Counted from the first letter of the stretch, positions 55,011-64,000 are shown. The stretch is 64,000 bases of DNA from CALBZH01 sp964538515 (GCA_964538515.1 CAZIEW010000018.1:1-64000), one strand, 5' to 3'. Translations and numbers: made by a program. The notes: generated by a model not told the origin, from the sequence alone.

Positions 55011-56117
55011 ATGCCGAGACAAGAGATCGATCTCCCTCACCGGTTGGAGTACCTGTCCATCCTGGACGAAAACGGGCAGGTGGATACGAGCCTGGAGCCC
55101 GACATCCCGGCGGAGCTGCTTCTAAAGCTGCACCGGGCAATGGTCCTTGGCCGCAGATTCGATGAGCGGATGCTCACCCTCCAGCGCCAGGGGCGCATCG
55201 GGACCTTCGCTCCCATCAAGGGGCAGGAAGCATCCCAGCTCGGGGCTGTTGCCGTCCTGAACTCCCAGGACTGGCTGGTACCCGCATTTCGGGAGACGGC
55301 CGCCGAGATTTGGCGCGGAAAGCCCATGGAAAACGTCCTCCTTCTGTTCAGCGGCTACAACGAAGGGGGGCAAATCGATGACACGCTGAGGAATCTCCCC
55401 GTCGCCATCCCAGTGGGCAGCCAGCCCCTGCACGCCGTGGGATTGGGCTATGGAATCAAATACCACAAGAAGCAGGAGGTCGTGATGACCTTTTTCGGAG
55501 ACGGGGCGACCTCCGAAGGGGATGTTCACGAGGCTCTCAACTTTGCGGGTGTGTTCCAGGTCCCCGTCATCTTTGTGTGCCAGAACAACCATTGGGCCAT
55601 TTCCATTCCTCGAGGCAAACAGACTCGAGCCAAGACCCTCGCTCAGAAAGCCCTCGGTTATGGCATCCCGGGAATTGCCGTGGACGGCAACGACATCCTG
55701 GCAATGGTTGCCGCCGCCAAGGAGGCCGTCGACCGGGCACGGTCAGGGGGTGGGCCGACGTTCATCGAAGCCATCACCTATCGCATGTCGATGCACACCA
55801 CAGCAGACGACCCCAAACGCTACCGCACGGACGAGGAGGTGCAGGAGTGGGTGAAGCGCGATCCCATCGTTCGCTTCGAAACCTACCTTGGGAGCAAAGG
55901 CCTCTTGACGGAAGAAGCCGCCAAGGCAGTGGACGAGGAAGTGCGGGCTGAGGTCAAGGCCGCGGAAGAACGATGGGCCAAGCGCATCGAGGGTCCCCTC
56001 GACCCCGTCACCATGTTCGACGGAGCGTTTGCGGAGCTCCCGCCTCATCTGATTTCCCAGCGGGAGGAGCTGAAGCGCGAGGTGGAGGCACAGAAACGGG
56101 AGGCGCACCATGGCTAA
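55011..56117 (+). CDS. pdhA: Pyruvate/2-oxoacid dehydrogenase E1 component, alpha subunit
   Basis: A 368-residue thiamine-diphosphate subunit. The TPP motif runs from GDG (163-165) to NN (192-193): FFGDGATSEGDVHEALNFAG and VFVCQNNHWAIS are well conserved, and the phosphorylation-loop region has YRMSMHTTADDPKRY. It decarboxylates pyruvate (or a branched-chain 2-oxoacid) and passes the acyl group to E2. AAAGGA lies eight bases before ATG 55011. The gene overlaps pdhB by eight bases and opens an operon of six genes reaching lipA. Confidence 0.93.
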   Translation: MPRQEIDLPHRLEYLSILDENGQVDTSLEPDIPAELLLKLHRAMVLGRRFDERMLTLQRQGRIGTFAPIKGQEASQLGAVAVLNSQDWLVPAFRETAAEIWRGKPMENVLLLFSGYNEGGQIDDTLRNLPVAIPVGSQPLHAVGLGYGIKYHKKQEVVMTFFGDGATSEGDVHEALNFAGVFQVPVIFVCQNNHWAISIPRGKQTRAKTLAQKALGYGIPGIAVDGNDILAMVAAAKEAVDRARSGGGPTFIEAITYRMSMHTTADDPKRYRTDEEVQEWVKRDPIVRFETYLGSKGLLTEEAAKAVDEEVRAEVKAAEERWAKRIEGPLDPVTMFDGAFAELPPHLISQREELKREVEAQKREAHHG

Positions 56118-57090
56118 GATGACGATGGTTCAAGCGCTGAACTTGGCCCTCCGGCAGGAGATGGCGAAAGACGAGCGCGTGATCGTGCTTGGGGAAGATG
56201 TCGGGCTCGACGGTGGCGTGTTCCGAGTGACGGAGGGCCTCATCCAGGAATTCGGCGAGGAGCGCGTGATCGATACCCCGCTTGCCGAATCGGGGATCGC
56301 CGGCATGTCCATCGGCATGGCGGTCTACGGCCTCCGCCCCGTCTGCGAAATGCAGTTTTCCGGCTTCAGCTACTACGCTCTGCACCAGATGGAAGCCCAC
56401 GCCGCTCGGCTGCGGTGGAGGTCCGGAGGCCGTTTCTCGGTGCCCATGGTCCTCCGATGCCCCTACGGAGGCGGCGTCCGGGCGTTGGAGCACCATTCCG
56501 AAAGCCGCGAAATCTACTGGGCCCACACGCCGGGGCTCAAAATGGTCATCCCCTCGACCCCGCGCAATGCGCGAGCACTCCTGGTGAGTGCCATCCGGGA
56601 TCCGGATCCCGTGGTTTTCTATGAGCCCAAAGCGTCTTACCGAGCATTCCGTGAGGAGGTCCCCGAAGAGGAAGAAACCTTTCCGCTCGGCAACTCGGTA
56701 GTCGCCCGGGAAGGGAAGGACGTGACGATCATCACCTACGGCGCGATGCTTCGCCCCACGCTGGAAGCCGCCGAGCAGCTCAAGGAAAAGGACGGCATCG
56801 AGGCTGAGGTCATCGATCTGCTGACACTCATGCCCCTGGACGACGCGCTTTTCACCGCATCCGCCCGCAAGACGGGGCGCGTCGTCATTGTCCACGAGGC
56901 CCCCCGAACCTACGGCGCCGGGGCCGAGCTCATTGCGCGTCTTGTTGAAAAGTCGTTCCTACACCTGGAGGCACCGATCAAGCGTGTCACGGGGTTCGAT
57001 ATCGTGATCCCGCTCTATCAGCGCGAGATGGAGTATCTGCCGGGGGTTTTCAGAATTGCGGAAGCGGTCCGGGAGACGCTCCGGTTTTAG
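56110..57090 (+). CDS. pdhB: Pyruvate/2-oxoacid dehydrogenase E1 component, beta subunit
   Basis: A 326-residue transketolase-type subunit that completes the E1 active site. It shows GEDVGLDGGVFRVTEGL, DTPLAESGIAGMSIGMAV, RCPYGGGVRALEHHSES and the C-terminal transketolase domain (VTIITYGAMLRPTLEAAEQL, VIVHEAPRTYGAGAEL). The eight-base overlap with pdhA implies coupled translation. Length is normal for the family. Confidence 0.94.
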   Translation: MAKMTMVQALNLALRQEMAKDERVIVLGEDVGLDGGVFRVTEGLIQEFGEERVIDTPLAESGIAGMSIGMAVYGLRPVCEMQFSGFSYYALHQMEAHAARLRWRSGGRFSVPMVLRCPYGGGVRALEHHSESREIYWAHTPGLKMVIPSTPRNARALLVSAIRDPDPVVFYEPKASYRAFREEVPEEEETFPLGNSVVAREGKDVTIITYGAMLRPTLEAAEQLKEKDGIEAEVIDLLTLMPLDDALFTASARKTGRVVIVHEAPRTYGAGAELIARLVEKSFLHLEAPIKRVTGFDIVIPLYQREMEYLPGVFRIAEAVRETLRF

Positions 57091-57137
57091 GCGCCACACA
57101 ACAAGCAGGTATCCTACCCTGAGGATGAGGAGGCGGT

Positions 57138-58505
57138 ATGTCGGTTGAATTCAAGCTCCCCGATCTGGGAGAGGGGATCCATGAGGGTGAGATCATTGAT
57201 ATTTTGGTATCCGTCGGGGATCCCGTGGAAGATGGCCAGCCCGTACTCGTGGTTGAAACGGACAAAGCCACGACGGAGGTTCCCGCACCGGTCACGGGCA
57301 CCGTTGAGGCTATCAACGTCCGCCCGGGTGACCAGGTGAAAGTCGGGCAGGTCCTCATGGTTTTCACAGAGAAGGGCGCTGAAGCGGCGCCTAAACCGAC
57401 TTCCCTCGGAGCTGAAAAACCCGCTGCTCCATCGATGCCGGTGTCTCCCCCGGAAAAGGCACCGGATGCAACCGTTGCGCAAGCTCCTCCTCCGGCGGCC
57501 GCCCCCCCAAGCGGTCCGGTTCCCGCGGCTCCATCCACGCGTCGTCTGGCCCGGGAGCTTGGGGTAGACATTCGCTTGGTGACCGCAACCGGCCCTGGAG
57601 GTCGCGTCACACCGGAAGACGTTCGAGCCTTTGCAGAGCGAGGCCGCAGCATCGAGGTCCCGCTCGGGGTCGAGCCTGCCGTGATGGCGCCGACCGAAGA
57701 AGAGGTCGTCGTTTTGACGCCGCTGGCCGGGGTGGGCTCACCTTTGGCGGAGCCGGGCCCCGAGGTGGGACCGCTCATGGATTTTGCCCGCTGGGGCTCG
57801 GTGGAGCGAGCGCCACTGCGTTCAGTGCGTCGGGCGACCGCACGCCACATGGCTCTCGCCTGGTCGCAGATCCCACACGTGGTCCACCAGGATGCGGCGG
57901 ACATCACCGACCTCGAGACCATGCGGCAGCGGCAGAAAGACTTCATTGCCGCTCAGGGCGGGGCGCTGAGCCTCACCGTCTTCGTGCTCAAGGCGGCAGT
58001 CGCGTCACTCAAGGAATTCCCCCGCTTCAATGCGAGCCTGGATGTGACCACCGAGGAGATCGTCCTCAAGCGCTACTATCACATCGGGGTTGCCGTCGAC
58101 ACGGACCGGGGGCTCATCGTGCCCATCATCCGTGACGTCGACCGGAAGAACATTCTGGATCTGGCCATCGACTTGAAAAACGTTGGGGAACGGACGAGGG
58201 AGGGAAAAGCGGGGAGGGACGACCTTCTCGGAGGATCCTTCACCATCACGAACATCGGCCCTTTGGGAGGCACGGCCTTCAGCCCGATCATCAATTTCCC
58301 GCAGGTAGCGATCTTGGGGCTTGCCCAAGCTCGATGGCAGCCGGTCGTGCGGGGGGAGGCGGAGCGGAGGGAGGTAGTGCCGCGACTCATGCTGCCGCTC
58401 ATCCTGGCCTTCGACCACCGGGTGAATGACGGGGCCGATGCTGCGCGCTTCCTCAATCGCCTCAAGGAGATCCTGGAAGATCCTCAGAAGTTTATCTTGA
58501 TATGA
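57138..58505 (+). CDS. pdhC: Dihydrolipoamide acyltransferase (E2)
   Basis: A 455-residue core subunit. One lipoyl domain carries Lys43 in VVETDKATTEVPAPVTG; a long Ala-Pro linker (about 85-130) leads to the E3-binding domain (TRRLARELGVDIRLVTATG). A second linker of about 50 residues precedes the catalytic domain with RRATARHMALAWSQIPHVVH, FTITNIGPLGGTAFSPIINF and the active-site AFDHRVNDGADAARFL (His427). It transfers the acyl group from lipoate to CoA. Its lipoyl group is presumably installed by LipB and LipA from the same operon. Confidence 0.94.
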   Translation: MSVEFKLPDLGEGIHEGEIIDILVSVGDPVEDGQPVLVVETDKATTEVPAPVTGTVEAINVRPGDQVKVGQVLMVFTEKGAEAAPKPTSLGAEKPAAPSMPVSPPEKAPDATVAQAPPPAAAPPSGPVPAAPSTRRLARELGVDIRLVTATGPGGRVTPEDVRAFAERGRSIEVPLGVEPAVMAPTEEEVVVLTPLAGVGSPLAEPGPEVGPLMDFARWGSVERAPLRSVRRATARHMALAWSQIPHVVHQDAADITDLETMRQRQKDFIAAQGGALSLTVFVLKAAVASLKEFPRFNASLDVTTEEIVLKRYYHIGVAVDTDRGLIVPIIRDVDRKNILDLAIDLKNVGERTREGKAGRDDLLGGSFTITNIGPLGGTAFSPIINFPQVAILGLAQARWQPVVRGEAERREVVPRLMLPLILAFDHRVNDGADAARFLNRLKEILEDPQKFILI

Positions 58506-58542
58506 TGATGGCGATGATCGCGCTTCGGGAGACGAATCCACC

Positions 58543-59970
58543 ATGGTAATGGGCGAGCTCACTCAAGAAACGGATGTCCTGGTGCTGGGAGGTGGCCCCG
58601 GGGGCTACGCCGCCGCTTTTCGCGCGGCGGATCTCGGGATGGATGTGACGGTACTCGATGCCGAAGGGCGGCTGGGTGGCGTCTGCCTGTTTCGGGGCTG
58701 TATCCCGTCCAAGACACTCCTCCACGTGACGGAGCTTCTGCACGACGCAAAGCAGGCTCAGGAGATGGGGCTTACCTTCGGAGCGCCACAGCTGGACCTG
58801 GAGCAGCTTCGTCGCTGGAAGAGCCAAGTAATCGAAAAACTGGCCGGAGGCCTGTCGGACCTTGCGAAGAAGCGGGGCGTTCAAGTGATCAAGGGGCGCG
58901 GGGTCTTTGAAAGCTCCAATCTCGTGCGGGTGGCCGGAGGGGAGATCTCCCATTTCAAGTTCCGGCACGCCATCATAGCGACGGGATCCCAGGCTGCGCC
59001 GCTTCCCGGTGGCGAGCTCAAAGCCGGCGGAAGGATCATGGGGTCCTCCGGCGCCCTGGCTCTTGCCGATATTCCCAAGAAGCTCCTGGTGGTCGGTGGC
59101 GGCTATGTGGGCATGGAGCTTGGGTCCGTCTACGGGGCGCTCGGAAGCGACGTGACAGTCGTGGAGGTCGGGAGCCGGATCATGGCAGGGGCGGACGCTG
59201 ATCTCGTCCAGCCCGTTGCGCGCAGGCTGGCAGGGCTGTTCAAGGCCATCCACCTGGACACCCGTGTCACGTCCCTCGTCGAGGAAGGCAGCCAGGTACA
59301 CGCTACCTTCGAGGGCAAGGAAAGCTTGCCGCCGGCGGCGTTTGACCGGGCCCTAATTGCGATCGGGCGGCACCCGAACAGCAAGGGTATCGGTCTCGAA
59401 AACACTCAGGTCAAAACCGACGAGCGGGGGTTTATCGTAGTGGATGAGCAACGCCGGACAACGGACCCGCATATTTTCGCAATCGGGGACGTGATCGGTG
59501 GTGTTATGCTGGCCCACAAGGCCATGCACGAAGGAAAGATCGCCGCCGAGGTGATCGCCGGTCAGCCCGCCGCTTTTGACTTCCAGGCCATCCCTGCCGT
59601 CGTGTACACCGACCCCCAGATCGCCTGGTGCGGACTCACCGAAGAGGAAGCCCGCCGGCAGAAACGTGCGGTCCAGATCGCCCGATTCCCCTGGTCGGCT
59701 TCGGGGCGAGCCGCATCGCTCGGGATTCACAAGGGCATGACCAAGCTCATTGTCGATCCGGAATCGGGAAGGGTCCTCGGGATGGGGATCGTGGGACGGG
59801 AAGCCGGGGAGATGATCGCCGAAGGGGTGCTCGCCATTGAAATGGGAGCGTTGGCGGAAGACCTGGCCCTCACGATCCACCCACATCCCACGCTGTCCGA
59901 AGGAGAGGGAGAAGCCGCTGAGGCGCTTTTCGGCAGCTCGACTCACATTCTGCCGCTGCGGAAGGCTTGA
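58543..59970 (+). CDS. lpdA: Dihydrolipoyl dehydrogenase (E3)
   Basis: A 475-residue FAD/NAD disulfide oxidoreductase that reoxidises dihydrolipoate. The FAD motif VLVLGGGPGGYAAAFRAADL, redox disulfide Cys48/Cys53 in GGVCLFRGCIPSKTLL, NAD motif LLVVGGGYVGMELGSVYGAL, the second FAD motif HIFAIGDVIGGVMLAHKA and the C-terminal catalytic HPHPTLSE are all present. The loop between the cysteines is LFRG, not the usual LNVG. ATG 58543 or 58549 may start it. The stop overlaps lipB by one base (TGATG). Confidence 0.94.
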   Translation: MVMGELTQETDVLVLGGGPGGYAAAFRAADLGMDVTVLDAEGRLGGVCLFRGCIPSKTLLHVTELLHDAKQAQEMGLTFGAPQLDLEQLRRWKSQVIEKLAGGLSDLAKKRGVQVIKGRGVFESSNLVRVAGGEISHFKFRHAIIATGSQAAPLPGGELKAGGRIMGSSGALALADIPKKLLVVGGGYVGMELGSVYGALGSDVTVVEVGSRIMAGADADLVQPVARRLAGLFKAIHLDTRVTSLVEEGSQVHATFEGKESLPPAAFDRALIAIGRHPNSKGIGLENTQVKTDERGFIVVDEQRRTTDPHIFAIGDVIGGVMLAHKAMHEGKIAAEVIAGQPAAFDFQAIPAVVYTDPQIAWCGLTEEEARRQKRAVQIARFPWSASGRAASLGIHKGMTKLIVDPESGRVLGMGIVGREAGEMIAEGVLAIEMGALAEDLALTIHPHPTLSEGEGEAAEALFGSSTHILPLRKA

Positions 59971-60674
59971 TGAGCGATCTCGCAAGTCGCAACCTACCGC
60001 GATGCCGCACCTGCTGGCTCGGTCGGATGGAATACCGGGCGGCGTGGAGGCTGCAGCAACGGCTGGTGGAAGAACGAAGCGGCAACCGGATCGAGGATAC
60101 GCTCCTGCTCCTTGAGCATCCGCCGACCTTCACGTTGGGCAAGCGAACGGATGCGGCTCACCTCCTGCTGACCGAGGAAGAGATGAAGCGCCGAGGGGCG
60201 GCGCTTGTTCCCGTGGATCGGGGCGGCGACGTCACCTTCCATGGTCCGGGACAGCTGGTGGGCTACCCCATCATCAGCCTGGCGGGCCGCCAGGGGGGAC
60301 CCGGTCGATACATGCGGGATCTTGAAGAGACCCTGATTCGGGCGATGTCCCGCTTCGGCGTCGAGGCAGGGCGGGTTGCCGGACTCACGGGCGTTTGGGT
60401 CGGCGACGAAAAGATCGCGGCCATCGGAGCCAGGATCAATGCGCGGCGCGTCACCAGCCACGGGTTTGCGCTGAACGTTTCGACCGACCTGTCCTATTTC
60501 GAGTGGATCATTCCCTGCGGGATTCGAGGACGGGGCGTAACGTCGCTCAGCCGGGCTGTGGGGCGGAATGTGCCGCTGAGTGAGGTCATGGCGTCCGTGA
60601 TCCGAGCATTTGGAGACGTGTTTGGCTGCTCCACGGAGGCCATCGAGCGGGAAGCGCTCCTTCAAGAGGTCTAG
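59970..60674 (+). CDS. lipB: Octanoyl-[acyl carrier protein]:protein octanoyltransferase
   Basis: A 234-residue enzyme that moves octanoate from ACP to the lipoyl-domain lysine. Conserved segments are DRGGDVTFHGPGQLVGYPI, the catalytic Lys148 in GDEKIAAIGARI, SHGFALNVSTDL and the catalytic Cys183 in IIPCGIRGRGVTSL. It starts inside the lpdA stop (TGATG) and ends two bases before the lipA start, so both lipoylation genes are tied to the pdh operon. Confidence 0.95.
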   Translation: MSDLASRNLPRCRTCWLGRMEYRAAWRLQQRLVEERSGNRIEDTLLLLEHPPTFTLGKRTDAAHLLLTEEEMKRRGAALVPVDRGGDVTFHGPGQLVGYPIISLAGRQGGPGRYMRDLEETLIRAMSRFGVEAGRVAGLTGVWVGDEKIAAIGARINARRVTSHGFALNVSTDLSYFEWIIPCGIRGRGVTSLSRAVGRNVPLSEVMASVIRAFGDVFGCSTEAIEREALLQEV

Positions 60675-60676
60675 TC

Positions 60677-61552
60677 ATGAGACCACCCTCATCCATCCCA
60701 AAGCCCCCCTGGATTCGCGTCCGCCTTCCTCATGGGGAGGCCTTTCAACGCGTGCGGCAGCTTGTCCGCAAAGGATCCCTTCACACGGTCTGCGAGGAAG
60801 CGCGCTGCCCCAACATGGCCGAATGCTGGGGCTGCGGCACGGCGACGTTTCTCATCCTGGGCGGCGTGTGCACCCGCAATTGCGGTTTTTGCGCGGTTGC
60901 GGCCGGCGCCCCCGCTCCGGTCCGACCCGAGGAGCCGGCTGAAGTGGCCAAGGCGGTTGCCGCCATGGAGCTCCGGCACGCCGTCATCACGTCCGTCACC
61001 CGGGATGATCTCGAAGACGGCGGGGCCTCCGTCTTCGCCGCCGTGATCCGCGAAATCCGCCAAAGGGTCCCGGGCTGCACGGTCGAGGTTCTGGTGCCCG
61101 ACTTCCTGGGCAGCAAACGCGCCTTGGAGACCGTCATCGCGGCGAGGCCCGAAATCCTGGGACACAACCTCGAGACGGTTCCACGGCTTTACCCCGTGGC
61201 TCGTCCTCAGGCCGACTACCGGCGCTCCCTGCAGGTTCTCCAAACCACGAAGGAGACTGACCCCGGAATCCTCACCAAATCGGGAATCATGCTCGGCCTC
61301 GGAGAAGACCTGGAGGAAATCCACCGCGTCATGCACGACCTGAGAGGCGTCGACTGCGACATTCTCACCCTTGGTCAATACTTGAGCCCGTCGCCCCATC
61401 ATCTTCCCGTACGACGCTACTACAGACCCGACGACTTTGAAGCCCTCGGTCAAACCGCCAGGAGCATGGGGTTTCGTTGGGCGGAATCCGCGCCTTTGGT
61501 ACGCAGCTCTTATCATGCCGCCGAGCAAGCGCGTGCGCTTTCCCGTTTGTGA
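60677..61552 (+). CDS. lipA: Lipoyl synthase (radical SAM)
   Basis: A 291-residue radical-SAM enzyme that inserts two sulfurs into the octanoyl group. The auxiliary cluster ligands are Cys39, Cys44 and Cys50 (CEEARCPNMAEC), the SAM cluster CTRNCGFC is Cys65, Cys69 and Cys72, and the C-terminal RSSYHA provides the serine ligand. SVTRDDLEDGGAS and GIMLGLGEDLEEI are also conserved. It closes the pdh-lip operon and makes the cofactor for E2. Confidence 0.96.
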   Translation: MRPPSSIPKPPWIRVRLPHGEAFQRVRQLVRKGSLHTVCEEARCPNMAECWGCGTATFLILGGVCTRNCGFCAVAAGAPAPVRPEEPAEVAKAVAAMELRHAVITSVTRDDLEDGGASVFAAVIREIRQRVPGCTVEVLVPDFLGSKRALETVIAARPEILGHNLETVPRLYPVARPQADYRRSLQVLQTTKETDPGILTKSGIMLGLGEDLEEIHRVMHDLRGVDCDILTLGQYLSPSPHHLPVRRYYRPDDFEALGQTARSMGFRWAESAPLVRSSYHAAEQARALSRL

Positions 61553-61698
61553 GCCGTCCCGAGCGATCGGCGAACCATCGGAATGGATGAGATCCTTAGG
61601 GGGTAAGCTGCCGCGATCGCCAAACCGGGCCACAAGGGGAACGCTGTCGTGCAGCGCCAACTGCTTTCTCAGTGCCTCCCTCTCTCGGCATCTCGCTC

Positions 61699-62310
61699 TC
61701 ACCCCGTTTCCCGCTCTTCCATCTCCCGGTCCTGTTGCCCGCCGAGCAGGATCTGTCCCGTCATGGCACCCACGAAGGCCAGGAACATGTCCCACTGGGT
61801 ATCCCAGGGATCGCCTTGGGAACCGAGGAAGGCGTCGGCCCCCTGACCGAGGATGAGCGCTGCCCACCATTCGATGAATTCGTAAAAGGCACTGATGGCC
61901 AGACAAACGCACGTAACGATGAAAAAGAGCCAGCCTCCCCGCCTCAAGGGGGTGCAGCGCAACAGGACTTCCCGAGTGAGGAGGGCAGGGATGAACCCTT
62001 GGGCGAGGTGACCCAGTCGGTCGTAGTGGTTCCGTCCAAGGTGGAAAAGCTCCTGGACCCAGAATCCGAGAGGGACTTCGGCGTAGGTGTAATGGGCGCC
62101 GAGCATGAGGATGAGAGCGTGAGCAAAAACCAGCCGGTAAGCCAGCGGCGTCATGCGGAAGCGACCGTACACCCCAACCAGGATTGGCACCCCGAGAAAT
62201 AGGGGAAAGACTTCCATCAGCCACGTGGGATAGTCATGAGGGTTGATTGCGGAGACAAACAGAGCGACCGCTCCGACGATCAGCAACAACAACGGCTCCT
62301 TCTGTCTCAT
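61699..62310 (-). CDS. DUF2238 (YjdF-type) integral membrane protein
   Basis: A 203-residue membrane protein with about six hydrophobic segments. The family pattern is clear: HYTYAEVPLGFWVQELFHLG, NHYDRLGHLAQGF, CLAISAFYEFIEWWAALILG and DPWDTQWDMFLAFVGAMTG. Function is unknown; the conserved acidic and histidine residues in the membrane suggest metal or lipid binding, which is speculative. GAGGA lies six bases before ATG 62310. It points towards lipA. Confidence 0.9.
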   Translation of the reverse strand: MRQKEPLLLLIVGAVALFVSAINPHDYPTWLMEVFPLFLGVPILVGVYGRFRMTPLAYRLVFAHALILMLGAHYTYAEVPLGFWVQELFHLGRNHYDRLGHLAQGFIPALLTREVLLRCTPLRRGGWLFFIVTCVCLAISAFYEFIEWWAALILGQGADAFLGSQGDPWDTQWDMFLAFVGAMTGQILLGGQQDREMEERETG

Positions 62311-62491
62311 GGAACATCCTCGATAGGAGTTGGGGCTTCAGGGTGAACGGGTCTCCAAGAAAACCTTTCAATTCACCGGTGTCAATGTGGTAATACCATG
62401 CCCAAACGGCTCATGAGAATCGGACGTGCGACCCGGATCCGACCTTTCGAGCCACTCCAGAAAGACCCGGGTCCAGGAGCTACGGCGGAGC

Positions 62492-64000
62492 ATGATCAAG
62501 ACCACCCCCATGATGCAGCAGTACCTGGAGATCAAGGCCCAATATCCCGACGCCTTGCTGCTCTACAGGATGGGGGATTTCTACGAAATGTTCCTGGAAG
62601 ACGCCACGGTTGCCGCCCGCATCCTGGACATCGCCCTCACCTCGCGCGACCGCAGTGCCGAGAATCCGATTCCCATGTGCGGGGTACCCTACCACGCGGC
62701 GGAGGCTTATGTCCCCAAACTGGTCGCCGCCGGTTACAAGGTCGCCATTTGCGACCAGGTGGAGGATCCTCGAAAGGCCAAAGGCCTCGTCAAACGCGAA
62801 GTGACACGCGTCATCACGCCCGGTTTGATCCTGGAGAGCCAGAACCTGTCGGCCGACCAGCCCAACTACCTCGCGGCGGTCTCCGTTTCCGAATCGGATG
62901 GGATCGCCGGGCTCGCCTACCTGGACATCTCCACCGGCGACTTCAGAGTGATCGAGCTGGGCTCCAAAGAAGACTTGGTCGAGGAGATCCTGCGTGTAGC
63001 GCCCAAGGAGCTGTTGCTCTCCGCAGAGGTTGAGACGACGTGGCTCTCGCGGTTGCAGCGGCAGCTGGCCCTGCTTGTAGTCCCCGTCGATGGGGATCAT
63101 TTCGACCGATCCCGCGCCGAGGAGCGACTCATTCAGCATTTTCGCGTCCATTCCCTGGAAGGGTTTGGCATCCATCGCATGGACAGGGGAATCGAAGCGG
63201 CTGGGGCCATCCTGCTGTATATCCGGCGAAATCTGCTGGGCTCGTGCGACCATGTGAAGCAGCTGGTGCCCTATAGCCGGGCCGATTACATGGTACTGGA
63301 TGAAGCCACGGTCCGCAACCTCGAGATCTTTCAGTCCCAGAGTTTTCGGGGACGCAAGGGGTCCCTCCTCGACGTCCTGGACAAGACCCGGACGGCCATG
63401 GGCGCACGCACGATTCAGCAGTGGCTGCGCTACCCGCTGCTCGATCTCGATCGGATTCAGTATCGTCTATCGGCAGTCGCGGATCTGGTGGGGCATGGGG
63501 ACGTTCGCGACCTTCTGCGCGACATTCTCGGAAAGATGAGCGATTTCGAGCGGCTCACCGGACGCGTCAGCACCGGGACGGCGGGACCCCGGGATCTGGT
63601 GGCGCTCAAGCGATCCCTTCAGCTTCTCCCTGCGGTGGAAGCGTTGCTGGCGCGGCTGTCGGGCAAAGGAGACGGAGACAGCGCTTTCCAGCCTGGGGAG
63701 GCGACCCTTTCCGGAACGGAGTCTGGTGATGGCTCAGTGCCGCATCTGCTCGATGAGATTCTGGCGCGGTGGGATGGGCTCCAGGATGTGGCGGACCGGA
63801 TCGAGCATATCCTCGCCGACCCGCCTCCCGCCGGCCTGAGTGCGGGCGGAGCCATTCTTCCCGGGGTCCATGCGGAGCTGGACCATTACGTTCGGCTGAG
63901 CAGCGATGCCAAGGGCTGGATGGCGGACTACGAAGCCAATCAGCGACAGCGGACGGGAATCGCTTCGCTAAAGGTTCGCTATAACAAGGTTTTCGGGTAT
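62492..64000 (+). CDS. mutS: DNA mismatch repair protein MutS, N-terminal part (runs off the window)
   Basis: The first 503 codons of MutS, open to the last base. The mismatch-recognition domain has the key YRMGDFYEMF (Phe-x-Glu wedge) and CGVPYHAAEAYVPKLV, followed by the connector domain and the lever/clamp region with LDEATVRNLEIFQSQ, TRTAMGARTIQQWLRYPLLD and RTGIASLKVRYNKVFGY. The ATPase domain lies beyond the window. The start ATG 62492 aligns with other MutS N-termini (MIKTTPMMQQYLEIK), although the nearby ribosome-site candidates are poorly spaced. Confidence 0.95.
   Translation, partial: MIKTTPMMQQYLEIKAQYPDALLLYRMGDFYEMFLEDATVAARILDIALTSRDRSAENPIPMCGVPYHAAEAYVPKLVAAGYKVAICDQVEDPRKAKGLVKREVTRVITPGLILESQNLSADQPNYLAAVSVSESDGIAGLAYLDISTGDFRVIELGSKEDLVEEILRVAPKELLLSAEVETTWLSRLQRQLALLVVPVDGDHFDRSRAEERLIQHFRVHSLEGFGIHRMDRGIEAAGAILLYIRRNLLGSCDHVKQLVPYSRADYMVLDEATVRNLEIFQSQSFRGRKGSLLDVLDKTRTAMGARTIQQWLRYPLLDLDRIQYRLSAVADLVGHGDVRDLLRDILGKMSDFERLTGRVSTGTAGPRDLVALKRSLQLLPAVEALLARLSGKGDGDSAFQPGEATLSGTESGDGSVPHLLDEILARWDGLQDVADRIEHILADPPPAGLSAGGAILPGVHAELDHYVRLSSDAKGWMADYEANQRQRTGIASLKVRYNKVFGY

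Noticed and set aside
1..64000. CRISPR arrays, rRNA genes, insertion-sequence transposases
   Set aside because: No regularly spaced direct repeats, no rRNA-like conserved blocks and no transposase-like protein were seen anywhere in the window.

Overview
The window reads as chromosome of a GC-rich anaerobic bacterium, most likely a sulfate-reducing or syntrophic member of the Desulfobacterota (former Deltaproteobacteria). The support is the gene content: a selenocysteine formate dehydrogenase with an iron-sulfur/flavin partner, two aldehyde:ferredoxin oxidoreductase-family proteins, several acyl-CoA dehydrogenases, and a tRNA-Thr typical of that group. This assignment is inference; no rRNA gene is present. 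The sequence is a draft assembly. One 100-N gap at 40755-40854 is flanked by identical 55-bp ends and is almost certainly an artefact inside one gene.

Layout. 1-2204 is the end of an integrated element: a small ORF, an excisionase-like protein and a tyrosine integrase abutting the 3' end of tRNA-Thr (2205-2279). 2488-15850 is an unusual signalling and metabolism neighbourhood: an ATPase-GNAT fusion translationally coupled to a HisC-like aminotransferase, an exported small protein, an MFS transporter, a three-subunit molybdenum hydroxylase, a second GNAT protein of related architecture, and a reverse-strand run of rhomboid protease, LUD protein, NMT1-type binding protein and Cache-HAMP-PP2C phosphatase. 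16095-20897 encodes the formate dehydrogenase and its flavoprotein partner. In-frame UGA at 19185 is read as Sec, with a SECIS-like hairpin spaced exactly as I recall for E. coli fdhF. 21316-27684 carries a broken DUF433 gene and a MacA-MacB-TolC-like efflux operon ending in its TetR regulator, with a promoter and operator-like palindrome in front.

28283-46132 holds a HelD-type helicase, an ACP-AMP ligase-PlsC trifunctional protein, a remnant of a VIT/vWA-type protein, a UbiX-flavoprotein-ferredoxin-AOR operon, an AsmA-like protein, a binding protein coupled to a hybrid histidine kinase, and a convergent acyl-CoA dehydrogenase/MDR oxidoreductase pair. 46438-53992 has MscL with a zinc ribbon, a second AOR, and a set of genes that together suggest lysine/2-aminoadipate/glutaryl-CoA catabolism: glutaryl-CoA dehydrogenase-like, ALDH7-like and lysine/ornithine aminotransferase-like. 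A decayed HicBA toxin-antitoxin pair sits between the last two. 54013-54885 is a class D beta-lactamase. 55011-61552 is a compact pyruvate (or 2-oxoacid) dehydrogenase operon, E1alpha-E1beta-E2-E3, followed directly by lipB and lipA, so the complex and the enzymes that lipoylate it are made together. A DUF2238 membrane protein and the first 503 codons of mutS close the window.

Functions are assigned from motifs and remembered family patterns only; no database search was run.
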